From positions 229,342 through 293,341 of the forward strand of contig NZ_JACHGN010000008.1 in NCBI RefSeq assembly GCF_014202315.1: a DNA stretch of 64,000 bases, read 5' to 3'. The DNA comes from Thermocatellispora tengchongensis (GTDB lineage Bacteria > Actinomycetota > Actinomycetes > Streptosporangiales > Streptosporangiaceae). Position numbers and translations under genes: made by a program. Below are positions 25,768-35,108 of the stretch, piece by piece. The stretch's first letter is position 1, and every line of letters starts with the position of its first letter. The notes beneath the pieces were generated by a model. The model was not told the origin of the DNA, did no database searches, and saw only the letters and a list, made by a program, of their open reading frames with translations.

Positions 25768-26619
25768 ATGCGGCTTCATGTGGGATGCGCGATGTGGACG
25801 CACGCGCCGTGGCAGGGGCGCTTCCTGCCCCATCCGCTCGCGCCGGCGGAGCGACTGCGCGCGTACGCGACCTGGTGCGACGCCGTGGAGGGGAACACGA
25901 CCTTCTACGCGACCCCGGCCAGGAGCACCGTGGAGTCATGGGCCCGCCAGACCGATCCCGGCTTCCGGTTCGTGGTCAAGCTGCCCAAGACGATCACCCA
26001 CGAGCGGCGGCTGACCGGCGGCGAGGAGGAGCTGCGCGCGTTCCTGGACGCGATCGAGCCGCTCGGGCCGCGGGCGCACGCGCTGTGGGTGCAGCTTCCG
26101 GGCTCGTTCGCGCCGTCCGACCTGGGCGCGCTGGCGTCCTTCCTGCGCCGGCTGCCCGGCTCCTACCGGTACGCCGTCGAGGTCCGGCACCCCGCCTTCT
26201 TCGACGAGGGCCGCTCGGAGCGGCTGCTGGAGCGGGTGCTCGGCGGCGCGGGCGCGGAGTGGATCACCTTCGACACCGCCGTCCTGTTCCGCAGCCCGCC
26301 CACCAGCGACGCCGAGCGCGAGGCGTGGACCAGGAAGCCGCGCCTGCCCCGCCGCGCCCCCGCGCTCACCGACCGCCCGATCGTGCGCTACCTGGGCCGC
26401 GACGACACCGCCCGCACGGTGGAGGGGTGGCGGCCCTGGGTGGGCAAGGTCGCCGGCTGGCTGCGCGAGGGCCGCTCGCCCACGGTGTTCATCCACACCC
26501 CCGACAACGCCGAGGCCCTGGCCCTCGCCCGCCGGTTCCACGACGAGGTCCGCGCCCTGGTGCCCGAGGTCGAGCCGCTGCCCGAGCCGATGCCGTCCGA
26601 GCCGCTCACCCTGTTCTGA
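25768..26619 (+). CDS. DUF72 (YecE-like) protein
   Basis: A 283-residue cytoplasmic TIM-barrel protein of the DUF72 family, whose biochemical role is not established. Family marks are the start HVGCAMWTHAPWQGRF, the AVEGNTTFYATP stretch, FRFVVKLPKTITHERRL, the EVRHPAF strand and the end VFIHTPDNAEALALA. Its stop is 20 bases from the convergent kinase gene. It is probably transcribed separately from the sugar importer upstream. Confidence 0.88.
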   Translation: MRLHVGCAMWTHAPWQGRFLPHPLAPAERLRAYATWCDAVEGNTTFYATPARSTVESWARQTDPGFRFVVKLPKTITHERRLTGGEEELRAFLDAIEPLGPRAHALWVQLPGSFAPSDLGALASFLRRLPGSYRYAVEVRHPAFFDEGRSERLLERVLGGAGAEWITFDTAVLFRSPPTSDAEREAWTRKPRLPRRAPALTDRPIVRYLGRDDTARTVEGWRPWVGKVAGWLREGRSPTVFIHTPDNAEALALARRFHDEVRALVPEVEPLPEPMPSEPLTLF

Positions 26620-26639
26620 GTTCCGACCGCGCTCGCGCA

Positions 26640-29600
26640 CTATCGGGCATGGCCGCACACCCGGCGGTAGGGCAGCTCGGGGATGTGGCGGCGCCACTCC
26701 TCGCGCGACAGCTCCCGGCCCGCCAGGGCGCAGACCCGCCGCGCCACGCGTACGGGATCGACCTCCTCCGCTCGCACCTCGCCGTACGGCCCGGCGGCGT
26801 ACAACAGGGCGCCGGAGGGGGCGAAGGCCAGGTCGGCCGCCTCCTCCCCGGGCGTGAACGCGCCGATGGCCCGCCCCGTCGCGACGTCCCAGAGGCGGAC
26901 GCCCGCCGGGGTGGAGGCGGCGAGCGAGCGCCCGTCGGGGGAGAAGGCCGGGGCCGAGGGATAGCGGTCATCCAGCCGCACTCCCGACGGACGCCAGGTA
27001 CGGGTGTCCCACAGCGTGACGCCCGCCGGGCCCGCCATCGCGAGCAGGCCGCCGCGGGGAGCGAAGGCCGGGCTCTGGCCGGCCGCCGTGGGCAGGCGGC
27101 GGACGACGCGGCCCGACGGGAGCTCCGCGACCACGCCGTCGCCGGCGATCAGCAGGCGGCCGTCGGGGCTGAATGCCACCTGCTCGCCGGCGTTCACCCC
27201 GCGCAGCTCCGTGCCCCTGCGCTCGCGCCAGCGCCACAGCTCCATCGGCGCCTCGCCGCCCACGTCCACGTCGCCCGCCTGGGCGGGGGCCACCGCCAGC
27301 AGGGTCGCGTCGGGGCTGAACTCCAGCTCCGCGACCCCCTCAAGCCGCTGCCTGAGCGGGAACGCCGCGCGCACCGCGAGCGAGCCGGAGTCCAGCACCG
27401 CCACCGAGGGCGTGCCGGGGCGGGTGCCGGGCAGGGCGAGGAACCCGCCCACGGCGATCAGCGCGCCGTCGGGGCTGACCGCGACCTGGCACAAGCACGC
27501 CCCGTCCTCGCCGTGGGCCAGCACCTTCAGCGACCGCAGCCGCTCCCCGGTGGCCGCCCGCCGCACCTCCAGCACGCCGCCCTTGACCACCGCGGCCACC
27601 TCGCCGCCCACCGCGACCGCCAGGTGATCGCCGTCGCGGGCGCCGCCCGGCTCGGCCGGGCGCAGGGTCAGCACCGTGCCGCCGGGGCCCAGGACCCGCA
27701 GCGTCCTGCCGTCGGCGGCGAACACCGCCGGCGGCTCCACCCCCGAGGTCGCGAAGGGCAGCCGCGAGAGCCGGGCGCCGTCGCGCGTCCGGTACGTCGT
27801 GATCTCCGCGCCGTTGTCCACGACCAGCAGCGCCCCGTCGGGCGACAGCGCCGCCTGGCCCTCGCCCGCCGCCCCGTCGCCGACCCACCAGTCGCGGCTC
27901 TCGCCGGTCCCGAGGTCCCAGAAGCGCACCCCGCCGTCGCGTACGGTGGCGAAGGTGCGGCCGTCGGCGCTGAACAGCGCGCCGCCCACGCCCAGCTCGT
28001 CCGACAGCCACTCCAGCGCCCGCCGCCGGTCCGCGCTCAGGTCCCACAGCCGCACCGGCGTCGCGCCCTCGGAGGCCAGGCCCGTCACGCCGTACCGGCC
28101 GCCGGGGCCCAGGACCTCCACCAGGCCGCCGCCGGGCGCGCGCACCGGCCGCCGGGTGCGCAGGTCGATCCAGGCCGGCTCGACGGCGTCGCCGGTCCCG
28201 GACGGCAGGTGCAGGAAGCGGCCGTCCGGGCTGAAGCGCATGGAGCCGGGCGCCAGGAACGAGAAGCCGCCGCCGAACCCCGCGCCGTCCGGCCGTCCCG
28301 AGCGCACGTCCCACAGCCGTACCGAGCGCTCGTCCCGTACGGCGAGCAGCGAGCCGTCGTGGTTCAGCGCGGCCTGCCGCGCCCCGGCGCTCACGCCCTC
28401 GATCCGGGCGGCCTGCCGGCCCGAGGCCACGTCCCACACCGTCGCCACGCCGTCGCGCACCCCGGCGAGCAGCGTGCCGGTGGTGCTCAGCGCGTACACG
28501 GTGGCCGGGCCGGCGCCCGGCGGGGTGAACACGTCGCGGGCCGGATGCGCCGCCGCGCCGCGCAGCCCCGCCCGCGTCTCCGGCTCCTGCGGCCCGATCC
28601 GCCAGGCCGCCACGTTCAGCAGCATCGCCGTACGCGGGTCGCTCACCCGCATGCCCTCGGCCCGCACCGCCAGCGACCGCGCCACGGCCCGGTCCAGGTG
28701 CGCCGCCACCGCCGCCCGCTCGGCCACGGCCTCCCGCCGCCGCGCCTCGGCGTAGACGCCCGCACCCGCCGCCACCACCGACAGCGCCACCAGCGCCGCG
28801 GTCACCTGGCGCCGCCGCCGCACCCGCCGCGCCGCCATCGTGACGCCCTCGGTCAGGAAGCGCTCCTCCAGCGGGTTCAGGGTCACGACGCGCCGGCCCT
28901 CGGTCGCCCACGTGCGCGCGATCTCCAGCGCGCTGCCCTGGTACAGGTCGCCGGGCCGCCGATCGTGCAGCTCCCACAGCCGTGCGGCCTCGCCCAGCCG
29001 CCGGTGGATCGCCAGCCCCGGCCGCTCGGCGTCCAGCCACTCGCGCAGGCGCGGCCAGGCCCGGGGCAGCGCGGCACTCGCCAGCCGCACCCCCGCCTCC
29101 TCCCGCACCACCAGCCCCGCCGCGAGCAGCGCCGACAGCACCGCCTCGTGGCCGGGCCGCCCGCCGCCCACCTCGTCGGGGTCGGCCGTGCGCGGCATGT
29201 CCCCGCCGCCCTCGGTCGTCTGGATCAGCCGCAGCAGGATGTCGGGCACCACCGCCCGCTCGGCGGGGGAGAGCGAGTCGTACACGCGCTCGGCCACCGC
29301 GCCCAGCGGGGGAGAGGTGACCACCACCGAGGGCCGGACCTCGGCCGCCGCGCTCAGGCCCCGGTCCAGCAGGCCCCCGTCGTCCCGGCCGCCGCCGCGC
29401 ACGCTCAGCAGCCCCAGCAGCAGGTCCCGCGCCGGCGGGCGGTCCTGTGCCCGCTTGGCCAGCGCCCGTCCCACCGCCTCGCGCAGCGACGCCGGCAGCA
29501 CGCCGACGTCGGGCTCCAGCGTCAGCACCCGATGCATGACCGCGGCCATCGTGGGGCCCTCGAACGGGCTGCGCCCGGTCGCCGCGAACAGCATCACCGC

Positions 29601-30170
29601 GGCCCAGGCGAACACGTCCGCGGGCGGCCCCGCCCGCTCGCCGCGCAGCACCTCCGGCGCCATGTACGGCGGCGTGCCCTGCACCAGGCTCGCCGCCGAC
29701 AGCGACATGTCCTCGGTCCTGGCGATCCCGAAGTCGATCACCCTCGGGCCGTCCGGGCTGAGCAGCACGTTGTCCGGCTTCAGGTCCCGGTGCACCACGC
29801 CCGCCTCGTGGATCGCCACCAGGGCCGTCATGACGCCGATCGCCAGCCCGTGCAGCCGGTCGCCGCCGAACAGCCCGCCCTCCGCGACCGCCCGGCGCAG
29901 GCTCGGCCCCTCGACGTACTCGCTCACCAGGTACGGCTCCGGCCCCGAGCCGTCGGCCGCGATCAGCCGCGCCGTGCAGAACGACGCCACCCGCTGGGCC
30001 GCCGCCACCTCCCGGGCGAAGTCGCGCCCCCGCGCCCCGCGGCGCAGCACCTTGACCGCCACCCGGGCGCCGGCGTCGTCGTACGCCTCGTACACCACGC
30101 CCTGGCCGCCCTCCCCGAGCCGCCGCGCCACCCAGTACCCGCCCAGCCGCTCGGGATCGCCCGCCGCCAT
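26640..30170 (-). CDS. Membrane-anchored Ser/Thr protein kinase with STAND-type tail and WD40 propeller
   Basis: A 1176-residue PknB-type kinase. Glycine loop GEGGQGVV (19-26), Lys40, HRDLKPDN (His127) and DFG (Asp146) are all present, so it should be active. Residues about 330-450 match the helical part found after the ATPase in actinobacterial STAND-WD40 proteins (RLWELHDRRPGDLYQGSAL, LNPLEERFLTEG), yet no Walker A precedes it. One membrane span follows (about 453-475), then WD40-type repeats to the C-terminus (FSPDGRSLAAS, VRLWDVATG). The propeller is therefore extracytoplasmic and probably a sensor. ATG 30170 is chosen for its GGAGGG ribosome site. Confidence 0.9.
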   Translation of the reverse strand: MAAGDPERLGGYWVARRLGEGGQGVVYEAYDDAGARVAVKVLRRGARGRDFAREVAAAQRVASFCTARLIAADGSGPEPYLVSEYVEGPSLRRAVAEGGLFGGDRLHGLAIGVMTALVAIHEAGVVHRDLKPDNVLLSPDGPRVIDFGIARTEDMSLSAASLVQGTPPYMAPEVLRGERAGPPADVFAWAAVMLFAATGRSPFEGPTMAAVMHRVLTLEPDVGVLPASLREAVGRALAKRAQDRPPARDLLLGLLSVRGGGRDDGGLLDRGLSAAAEVRPSVVVTSPPLGAVAERVYDSLSPAERAVVPDILLRLIQTTEGGGDMPRTADPDEVGGGRPGHEAVLSALLAAGLVVREEAGVRLASAALPRAWPRLREWLDAERPGLAIHRRLGEAARLWELHDRRPGDLYQGSALEIARTWATEGRRVVTLNPLEERFLTEGVTMAARRVRRRRQVTAALVALSVVAAGAGVYAEARRREAVAERAAVAAHLDRAVARSLAVRAEGMRVSDPRTAMLLNVAAWRIGPQEPETRAGLRGAAAHPARDVFTPPGAGPATVYALSTTGTLLAGVRDGVATVWDVASGRQAARIEGVSAGARQAALNHDGSLLAVRDERSVRLWDVRSGRPDGAGFGGGFSFLAPGSMRFSPDGRFLHLPSGTGDAVEPAWIDLRTRRPVRAPGGGLVEVLGPGGRYGVTGLASEGATPVRLWDLSADRRRALEWLSDELGVGGALFSADGRTFATVRDGGVRFWDLGTGESRDWWVGDGAAGEGQAALSPDGALLVVDNGAEITTYRTRDGARLSRLPFATSGVEPPAVFAADGRTLRVLGPGGTVLTLRPAEPGGARDGDHLAVAVGGEVAAVVKGGVLEVRRAATGERLRSLKVLAHGEDGACLCQVAVSPDGALIAVGGFLALPGTRPGTPSVAVLDSGSLAVRAAFPLRQRLEGVAELEFSPDATLLAVAPAQAGDVDVGGEAPMELWRWRERRGTELRGVNAGEQVAFSPDGRLLIAGDGVVAELPSGRVVRRLPTAAGQSPAFAPRGGLLAMAGPAGVTLWDTRTWRPSGVRLDDRYPSAPAFSPDGRSLAASTPAGVRLWDVATGRAIGAFTPGEEAADLAFAPSGALLYAAGPYGEVRAEEVDPVRVARRVCALAGRELSREEWRRHIPELPYRRVCGHAR

Positions 30171-30263
30171 CGCACCCTCCAGCCCACCGGCCCCTTCGAC
30201 GATCACGGGCACCATAGTGGCTGCGGCCGATCGAGCCGCCGCGAATGCGATGATCCGCCCGGC

Positions 30264-30282
30264 TCCTCGCCACGGGCGAGGA
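30264..30282 (-). terminator. Candidate terminator hairpin between TetR and kinase genes
   Basis: TCCTCGC (30264-30270) pairs with GCGAGGA (30276-30282) across a five-base loop. No U-run follows on either strand. It lies downstream of the TetR stop and upstream of the kinase start on the same strand. Confidence 0.3.
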
Positions 30283-30345
30283 CGCCCGGCCGTTGTGTAT
30301 GCAAACAACTCCGGCGTGTCCCTGGAGAGCGGCCTGGCGCGATGG

Positions 30346-30984
30346 TCAGGCGGAGCCTCCGGGACCGGCGAGGCCGTGCAGCAGGAGCCGGGTGAGCGTG
30401 TCGATCACCTCCTCGTCGGAGCGGCCGGACCCCGAGCCGTCGTCGAGCAGCGCGTAGGAGAGCATCGACAACATCCCGCCCATCGCCGCCGCGACCAGTT
30501 CCGGGTCTCCCGGCAGCGGGTGCCCCGCCTCCCGCAGGTGCTCCAGATGCTCGCGGAACACCCGGGTGTCCTCGATCAGGCGGCGCCACATCTCGCCCGC
30601 GCCGGGACCCGCGGCCATCGCCGACTCGAACAGCGCGACCATGACGGCACGGTTGTCGCGCATCAGCCGCCAGGCCACCGCGAGGTGCTCGCGGAGCTGG
30701 TCGCGGTCGGTCAGCTCGTGCGGCGGATGATCCCCCTGTGCGCCGGCGCCGCCGGGCTCGCTCGCCAGCCGGTCGTGCGCCGCGCCGTGCATGTCGGCCA
30801 GCAGGGCGCGGAGCAGGTCCTCCTTGCTCGCGAAGTGGTCGTAGAAGGAGCCGGTGGCCCGGCCGGCCGCGGCCGTGATGTCGGTGATCTTCGTGTTCAG
30901 GTAGCCGCGCTCCGCGAACTGCCGCCGGGCGGCCTCCTTCAGCGCCGCCTCGGTCTCCGCCGCCCTGGCCTTGCGTACTCCCAC
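30346..30984 (-). CDS. TetR-family transcriptional regulator
   Basis: A 212-residue repressor with an N-terminal helix-turn-helix (AARRQFAERGYLNTKITDITAAAGRATGSFYDHFASKEDLL, shown by its key pattern) and a C-terminal helical ligand domain. The start is placed at GTG 30984, four bases after AAGGAGAGG; an ATG at 31008 in frame would put that ribosome site inside the gene. It is divergent from the damaged FAD monooxygenase gene, and the 96-bp gap holds a repeated operator-like motif, so it probably controls both. Confidence 0.9.
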   Translation of the reverse strand: MGVRKARAAETEAALKEAARRQFAERGYLNTKITDITAAAGRATGSFYDHFASKEDLLRALLADMHGAAHDRLASEPGGAGAQGDHPPHELTDRDQLREHLAVAWRLMRDNRAVMVALFESAMAAGPGAGEMWRRLIEDTRVFREHLEHLREAGHPLPGDPELVAAAMGGMLSMLSYALLDDGSGSGRSDEEVIDTLTRLLLHGLAGPGGSA

Positions 30985-31040
30985 AGGACCTCTCCTTGAC
31001 GCCGTCATCGCCGCATCAGCATACTGAACCCGATTTCGCC

Positions 31041-31068
31041 GAATATGGATTCGGTGAATCTGGATTCA
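31041..31068. promoter_or_regulatory. Putative TetR operator, tandem GAATMTGGATTC
   Basis: Two 12-bp direct copies, GAATATGGATTC (31041-31052) and GAATCTGGATTC (31056-31067), each an imperfect dyad. The second extends to TGAATCTGGATTCA, with perfect 6-bp arms. They sit just before the monooxygenase ribosome site. Confidence 0.6.
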
Positions 31069-31080
31069 GGAGGATGTGGC

Positions 31081-32207
31081 ATGCGGGCAGTGGTGGTCGG
31101 AGGCGGGGTCGCCGGATCGGCGAGCGCCATAGCGCTGGCACGGGTCGGCGCGCGGGTCACGGTCTACGAGGCGTACCAGGACCCGGCAGGCCCGGTCGGG
31201 TCGTTCGTCAGCCTGTCCGTCAACGGACTGCGCGCCCTGGACGCCCTCGGGTGCCTGCACGCGGTCCAGCGGGCGGGCTTCCCGGTGGAGCGGCAGCGCA
31301 TGTGGTCCGGCAGGGACCGGCCGCTGGGCGACGTGCCGCGCGGGCGGCGAGCCGGCGACCCGCTGCGATGCGCGCCGACCTGGTCACGGCGCTCCGGGAG
31401 GAGGCGGTGCGGGCCGGCGCCCGGATCGTTGTGGGCACACGGCTCTCCGGTGGCTCACTGGACGAGCGCACGTCCGGCGCCGACCTGGTCGTCGGCGCGG
31501 ACGGCATCTGGTCGGCCACCCGCCGGGCGCTCGACCCCACGGCTCCCGAGCCCCGCTACGCGGGCCTGTACTCGGTCTCCGGCACCACCGACGGGCCCGT
31601 GCGCCTGCCCGGCGACCGGCCGCAGGGCTTCAACATGGTCTTCGCCCGCCGCAGGGCCTTCATCTACCTGCCCGCGCCCGGCGGCGCCGTCTGGTGGTCG
31701 GCGCAGGTCGCCGCCGCCGAGCCGCCGCCCGACCCGTCCGCCCTCGGCCCGGCCGAGCTGAGCGAGCTGTTCGCCGCCGAGAAGACCCCGCTCGCCGTGC
31801 TCGGCGCCTCCTCGGCCGTGACCGCCGCCACCCTGCTGCACGTGCTGCCCCCGGTGACCCGCCGCCACGACGGCCGTACGGTGCTCGTCGGCGACGCGGC
31901 CCATCCGGTCGGCGCCGGACAGGGCGCCTCGATGGCCATCGAGGACGCCGTCGCCCTCGCCCGCGAACTGGCCACCGCCGCGGACGTCCCCACGGCCCTG
32001 GCCGCCTTCGACCGTCTGCGCCACCACCGCACCGGCAAACTGGCCAAGACGGCCGCCGCCAACCGGGACGCCAAGACCGCGGGACCCGTGACCGCCCGCC
32101 TCCGCGAGATCATGATGCCGTTCTTCTTCAACCGCTTCTACGAGAAGGCCACCGGCTGGCTGTACGACTACGACCCGGGACGACTGCCGGCACCACGGAC
32201 CTCGTGA
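31081..32207 (+). pseudogene. FAD-dependent aromatic monooxygenase, interrupted by a frameshift
   Basis: Begins at ATG 31081 after AGGAGGA and encodes the FAD motif VVVGGGVAGSASAIALARVGARVTVYEAY up to RRAGDPLR. At about 31366-31368 the reading frame changes, and the rest (MRADLVTALREEAVRAGARIVVG, the GADGIWS strand, the VGDAAHPVGAGQGASMAIEDA flavin motif, to 32207) continues in another frame. Restoring continuity needs one base (or one plus a multiple of three) at the break. Both halves look otherwise well conserved, so the lesion is recent or is a sequence error. An intact protein would be about 375 residues of the PHBH-type family, controlled by the divergent TetR gene. Confidence 0.8.
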
Positions 32208-32238
32208 CCTGCCTGAGCGGGCCGTGCGAGAATGGGTC

Positions 32239-32598
32239 ATGCGCAAGGCATTCGCCCACGACGCCGTGGTCGCCCTCGAACCCCACGGCGACCCGAGAGC
32301 ACCCGGCGCCGCCATCACCGCGGCCCTGTGCGGCCACTGGGACCACGAGCCGCCGTGCCCCATCGCCCCCCACCACACCAGCGCCGACCACAACGGCCAC
32401 GAACTGTCCCTGCACGTCCTCTTCGCCGCCGACCCGGCCATGGAGCCCGAGGTCCGGCGCCGCATAGAGACGGCACTCGCACACTCCACCCTGGAGGGCC
32501 CGGACGGCCTGGTCACCCGCTGGCGCCTCCTCCACGCCCACCCCGCCCGCGTACACGACGACGAGTCCCACCACGCCGAACGACTCATCCAGTCATAA
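32239..32598 (+). CDS. Small conserved actinobacterial protein of unknown function
   Basis: A 119-residue protein, rich in His and acidic residues, with the pattern ALCGHWDHEPPCPIAPHH and a C-terminal half LHVLFAADPAMEPEVRRRIETAL that looks like a ferredoxin-like alpha/beta fold. I do not recognise a characterised family. It may start at ATG 32239 or at GTG 32224; no strong ribosome site supports either. It lies 31 bases after the monooxygenase remnant on the same strand. Confidence 0.6.
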   Translation: MRKAFAHDAVVALEPHGDPRAPGAAITAALCGHWDHEPPCPIAPHHTSADHNGHELSLHVLFAADPAMEPEVRRRIETALAHSTLEGPDGLVTRWRLLHAHPARVHDDESHHAERLIQS

Positions 32599-32665
32599 GA
32601 GCCCGCCCTTCGCCCTCCGGGTGCCGGCTCCCACGCGGGGAGTCAGGCAACGGTGGATCTTTCCC

Positions 32666-33187
32666 GAGGCGGGATGGGCGAGTGCCCAAACGGTTCGCAC
32701 ACTGGCCCGTTGCCGCTGGTAGCCGGAGGCATGCCCGCATACCGGTGGTGGGAGGGCGCGGCACCAGGTGCCTCTCGGGTGGTGAGAGGGAGTGGCCGGG
32801 CGACGGGTGGGTCTCCAGGCGGGATGGGGGCGAGTGCTGAACCCCGCGAGCCTCCCCGCGCCTTCTCCCGAAGGTGGACACGCCCCCGGGGATCGCACAC
32901 TCGCCTCTCGCCGCAGGCAGTCGGAGGTGTGGCCCCGTGCCCGTGATCGGAGGGGGCGCACCCGCCCCCCGCGGTTCGCACGCCCGCCCCTCGCCGCAGG
33001 CAGTCGGAGGCGTGGCCCCGTGTTCGTGGTCGGAGGGTGTACATCCGCCCCTACGGATCGCACACCCGCCCGTCGCCGGAGGCGTGGCGTGTATCCGTGG
33101 TGGGAGGGGGTGACACCCGCTGCTTCTCGGGTGGTGAGAGGGAGTGGGTGGGGCGAGGGGTGGGTCTCTGGGCGGGATGAGGCGGAT
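32666..33187 (+). repeat. Cluster of diverged 80-150 bp repeats in a gene-free stretch
   Basis: The interval from 32599 to 33521 has no convincing gene: every long frame is composed of the same repeated words. Repeat units start with (C/G)GGWTCGCAC at about 32691, 32890, 32973 and 33055, and contain GTCGGAGG and GTGGTSGGAGGG. The two longer copies end with a hairpin, CYTCTC-GGGTGGT-GAGAGG (32771-32789 and 33123-33141), then GTGGGTCTC and GGCGGGATG. A tail of an earlier copy is at 32666. Units two and three are 83 bp apart and look like an internal duplication. Confidence 0.75.
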
Positions 33188-33521
33188 GCCGGAACGTGCG
33201 GGAACGCGCTGTCCTCCCGCCGTCGCCGTCTCCTCCTCCGGAACGGGCACACCCCTTCCCGGCCGCTCACGCACCGGCTGTCTTGGCGTGGCCGCCGTGT
33301 TCCGGCCGTGTCCCCGTGGGTAGGCCGGGCGCGGTGCGGTGGCGTTGGCCCGGGTTGGGGAGGTAGGGGTCGTCCGCCACCTGGTGTCCGCGCCCAACCG
33401 TTATGCCACCCCCTACCTCCGCCGGGCACGGCCGCGGTCGGGGAGGGCGGCCGGCCGCCGGGGGCATGGTTCGGGGATGAACGCAAGCCCGTTGGTTTCA
33501 CGGTCGGCCGCCTGTGTCATG

Positions 33522-34889
33522 TCAGCGGAACAGCCATGTGGGAACGGCGTCGGCGAGGGCCTTGTAGCCGTCGGGGTTCAAATGCAGATGGTCGCCCACT
33601 TCGAGTTCCGGGCGTAGATTTCGGGGATTCTCCGGGTCGCGTACCACGCGGTCGAAATCGATGACCGCGTCGAAGCGGCGGCTGGTGCGGATCCATTCGT
33701 TGACCGTTCGGCGGGCCGATTCACGCAAGCCGGCCGGGTCGTCGTAGGAGGTGTTCCCGCCGAAGGGGAGCAGTGTCGCGCCGTAGACGCGGATGCCGTG
33801 CGCGTGGGCCCGGACGATGATCTGGTCGTAGGCGGCGATGAGGTCCTGCGCGATCTGCCGCTGGGCCTCGGGGGTGGCCTCGGCGGTGCCGATGTCGTTG
33901 ATCCCCTCGAAGACGATCAGCCATTCGACGCCGCTCTGCGCGAGCACGTCCCGGTCCAGCCGGGCCAGGAGGTTGGGGCCGAGGCCGTCGTTGAGCACCC
34001 TGTTGCCGCCCGCCGCCTGGTTCAGCACCGCGACGCCGGCGGTGGCGGGGGAGGTGTGCAGGCGTTCCAGCAGCCGGTCCGGCCAGCGGTCGTTCATGTT
34101 GGTGGTCGAGCCGCGCCCGTCGGTGAGCGAGTCGCCCACGATCGCCACCGCGGAGGTCGCCGGCTTGGCCGTCACCTCGACGCCGCTGAGGAAGTACCAG
34201 TGGTCGGTGGGGGTGGAGCCGGTCAGGTCCTGGGCGGCGACATGGTTGCCGGCCTTGATGTGCGAGGTGGTCCTGGAGCCGGGGTGGGAGGTGATCGAGT
34301 TGGACGCCTGCCCCTGCGCCAGGTAGACCGAGACCGACAGGTTCGACCGCGGGGCCAGGTCGAAGGGCAGCGGGTCGGAGACGACCTGGGCGCCGACGGG
34401 CACGACCGTGGAGGGCCGCCCGCCGTGGAAGGTCACCGGGCGGGCGCTCCCCGGCTGGATGGCGCCGACCCCGGCCTTGCCGCCGGCCGGCAGCGCCACC
34501 GAGACGGCCGTGATGGGCAGCGCCGCCCCGCCGAAGGCGTTGGAGAACCGCAGCCGCATCTGCCGCCCGCCGACCGAGACGTGCACCGTCTGGCGCAGTG
34601 TGGCGTCGGCGAGCACCAGGTTCTCCTGGGTGAACGGCGCCGGCGGCATGTTGTGGGGCTCGGTGAGCTGCGGCATCGACACCCAGGTGTTCACCCAGTG
34701 GCCGTTCGTCGCGACGCCGGCGGATTCGGCGCGCGCGGCCGTATTCGCGACCGATTTCGCGTCGAACGCGGGACTCGACGCGACCGCGGTCACGGCGAGC
34801 GTTCCCGCCGCGATCACGTTTAATATCGACGACAATTTGCCCAATCGGATCACGTCCTCTCGGTGATGGGAAAAGCCGGGAATTCGCAC
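33522..34889 (-). CDS. Secreted SGNH/GDSL-family hydrolase
   Basis: A 455-residue exported esterase-like enzyme. A signal peptide (ILNVIAAGTLAVTAVASSPAFDA) follows a basic start; the beginning could be GTG 34889 or GTG 34853, the latter giving a more standard signal length. A beta-rich N-terminal part is followed by the SGNH domain: block I VAIVGDSLTDG (Ser254), block II QAAGGNR, block III GINDIG and block V GDHLHLN (Asp433, His436). It acts outside the cell, probably deacetylating or de-esterifying a polysaccharide or lipid. Confidence 0.88.
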   Translation of the reverse strand: MRIPGFSHHREDVIRLGKLSSILNVIAAGTLAVTAVASSPAFDAKSVANTAARAESAGVATNGHWVNTWVSMPQLTEPHNMPPAPFTQENLVLADATLRQTVHVSVGGRQMRLRFSNAFGGAALPITAVSVALPAGGKAGVGAIQPGSARPVTFHGGRPSTVVPVGAQVVSDPLPFDLAPRSNLSVSVYLAQGQASNSITSHPGSRTTSHIKAGNHVAAQDLTGSTPTDHWYFLSGVEVTAKPATSAVAIVGDSLTDGRGSTTNMNDRWPDRLLERLHTSPATAGVAVLNQAAGGNRVLNDGLGPNLLARLDRDVLAQSGVEWLIVFEGINDIGTAEATPEAQRQIAQDLIAAYDQIIVRAHAHGIRVYGATLLPFGGNTSYDDPAGLRESARRTVNEWIRTSRRFDAVIDFDRVVRDPENPRNLRPELEVGDHLHLNPDGYKALADAVPTWLFR

Positions 34890-35108
34890 GCCGGGAATCC
34901 ACCCTCCCGGTTGGCAGCCGCGACGGTAGGGAGGTCAGGGCGGGGCGTCAAGGAGCGGGCCGCCGAGACCGGCCGGCCCCCGGAGGGGCGAGGGCCTCCG
35001 CCGCGCGGCCCGGAGATTCGTTTTCCGGCATCCGGGAAACGCGGTTCCGCCGAGGGTGTGACCGGGGTCACCATCGTGCCGTTCCCCCGGGCCACGAAGG
35101 AGCCGCCT

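Noticed and set aside
30264-30282. A confident intrinsic terminator
   Set aside because: The stem is good but there is no U-run on either strand, so it is listed only as a weak candidate.
25785-30395. A 1536-codon open plus-strand frame antisense to the WD40 kinase
   Set aside because: High GC makes antisense frames open by chance. The sequence is low-complexity, while the minus-strand frame has intact kinase and WD40 motifs.
32585-33501. Several long frames on both strands across the repeat cluster
   Set aside because: All are built from the same repeated words (such as PPTACGE or SPQAVGGVA) in different frames, with no ribosome site or domain. The region is better read as non-coding repeats.
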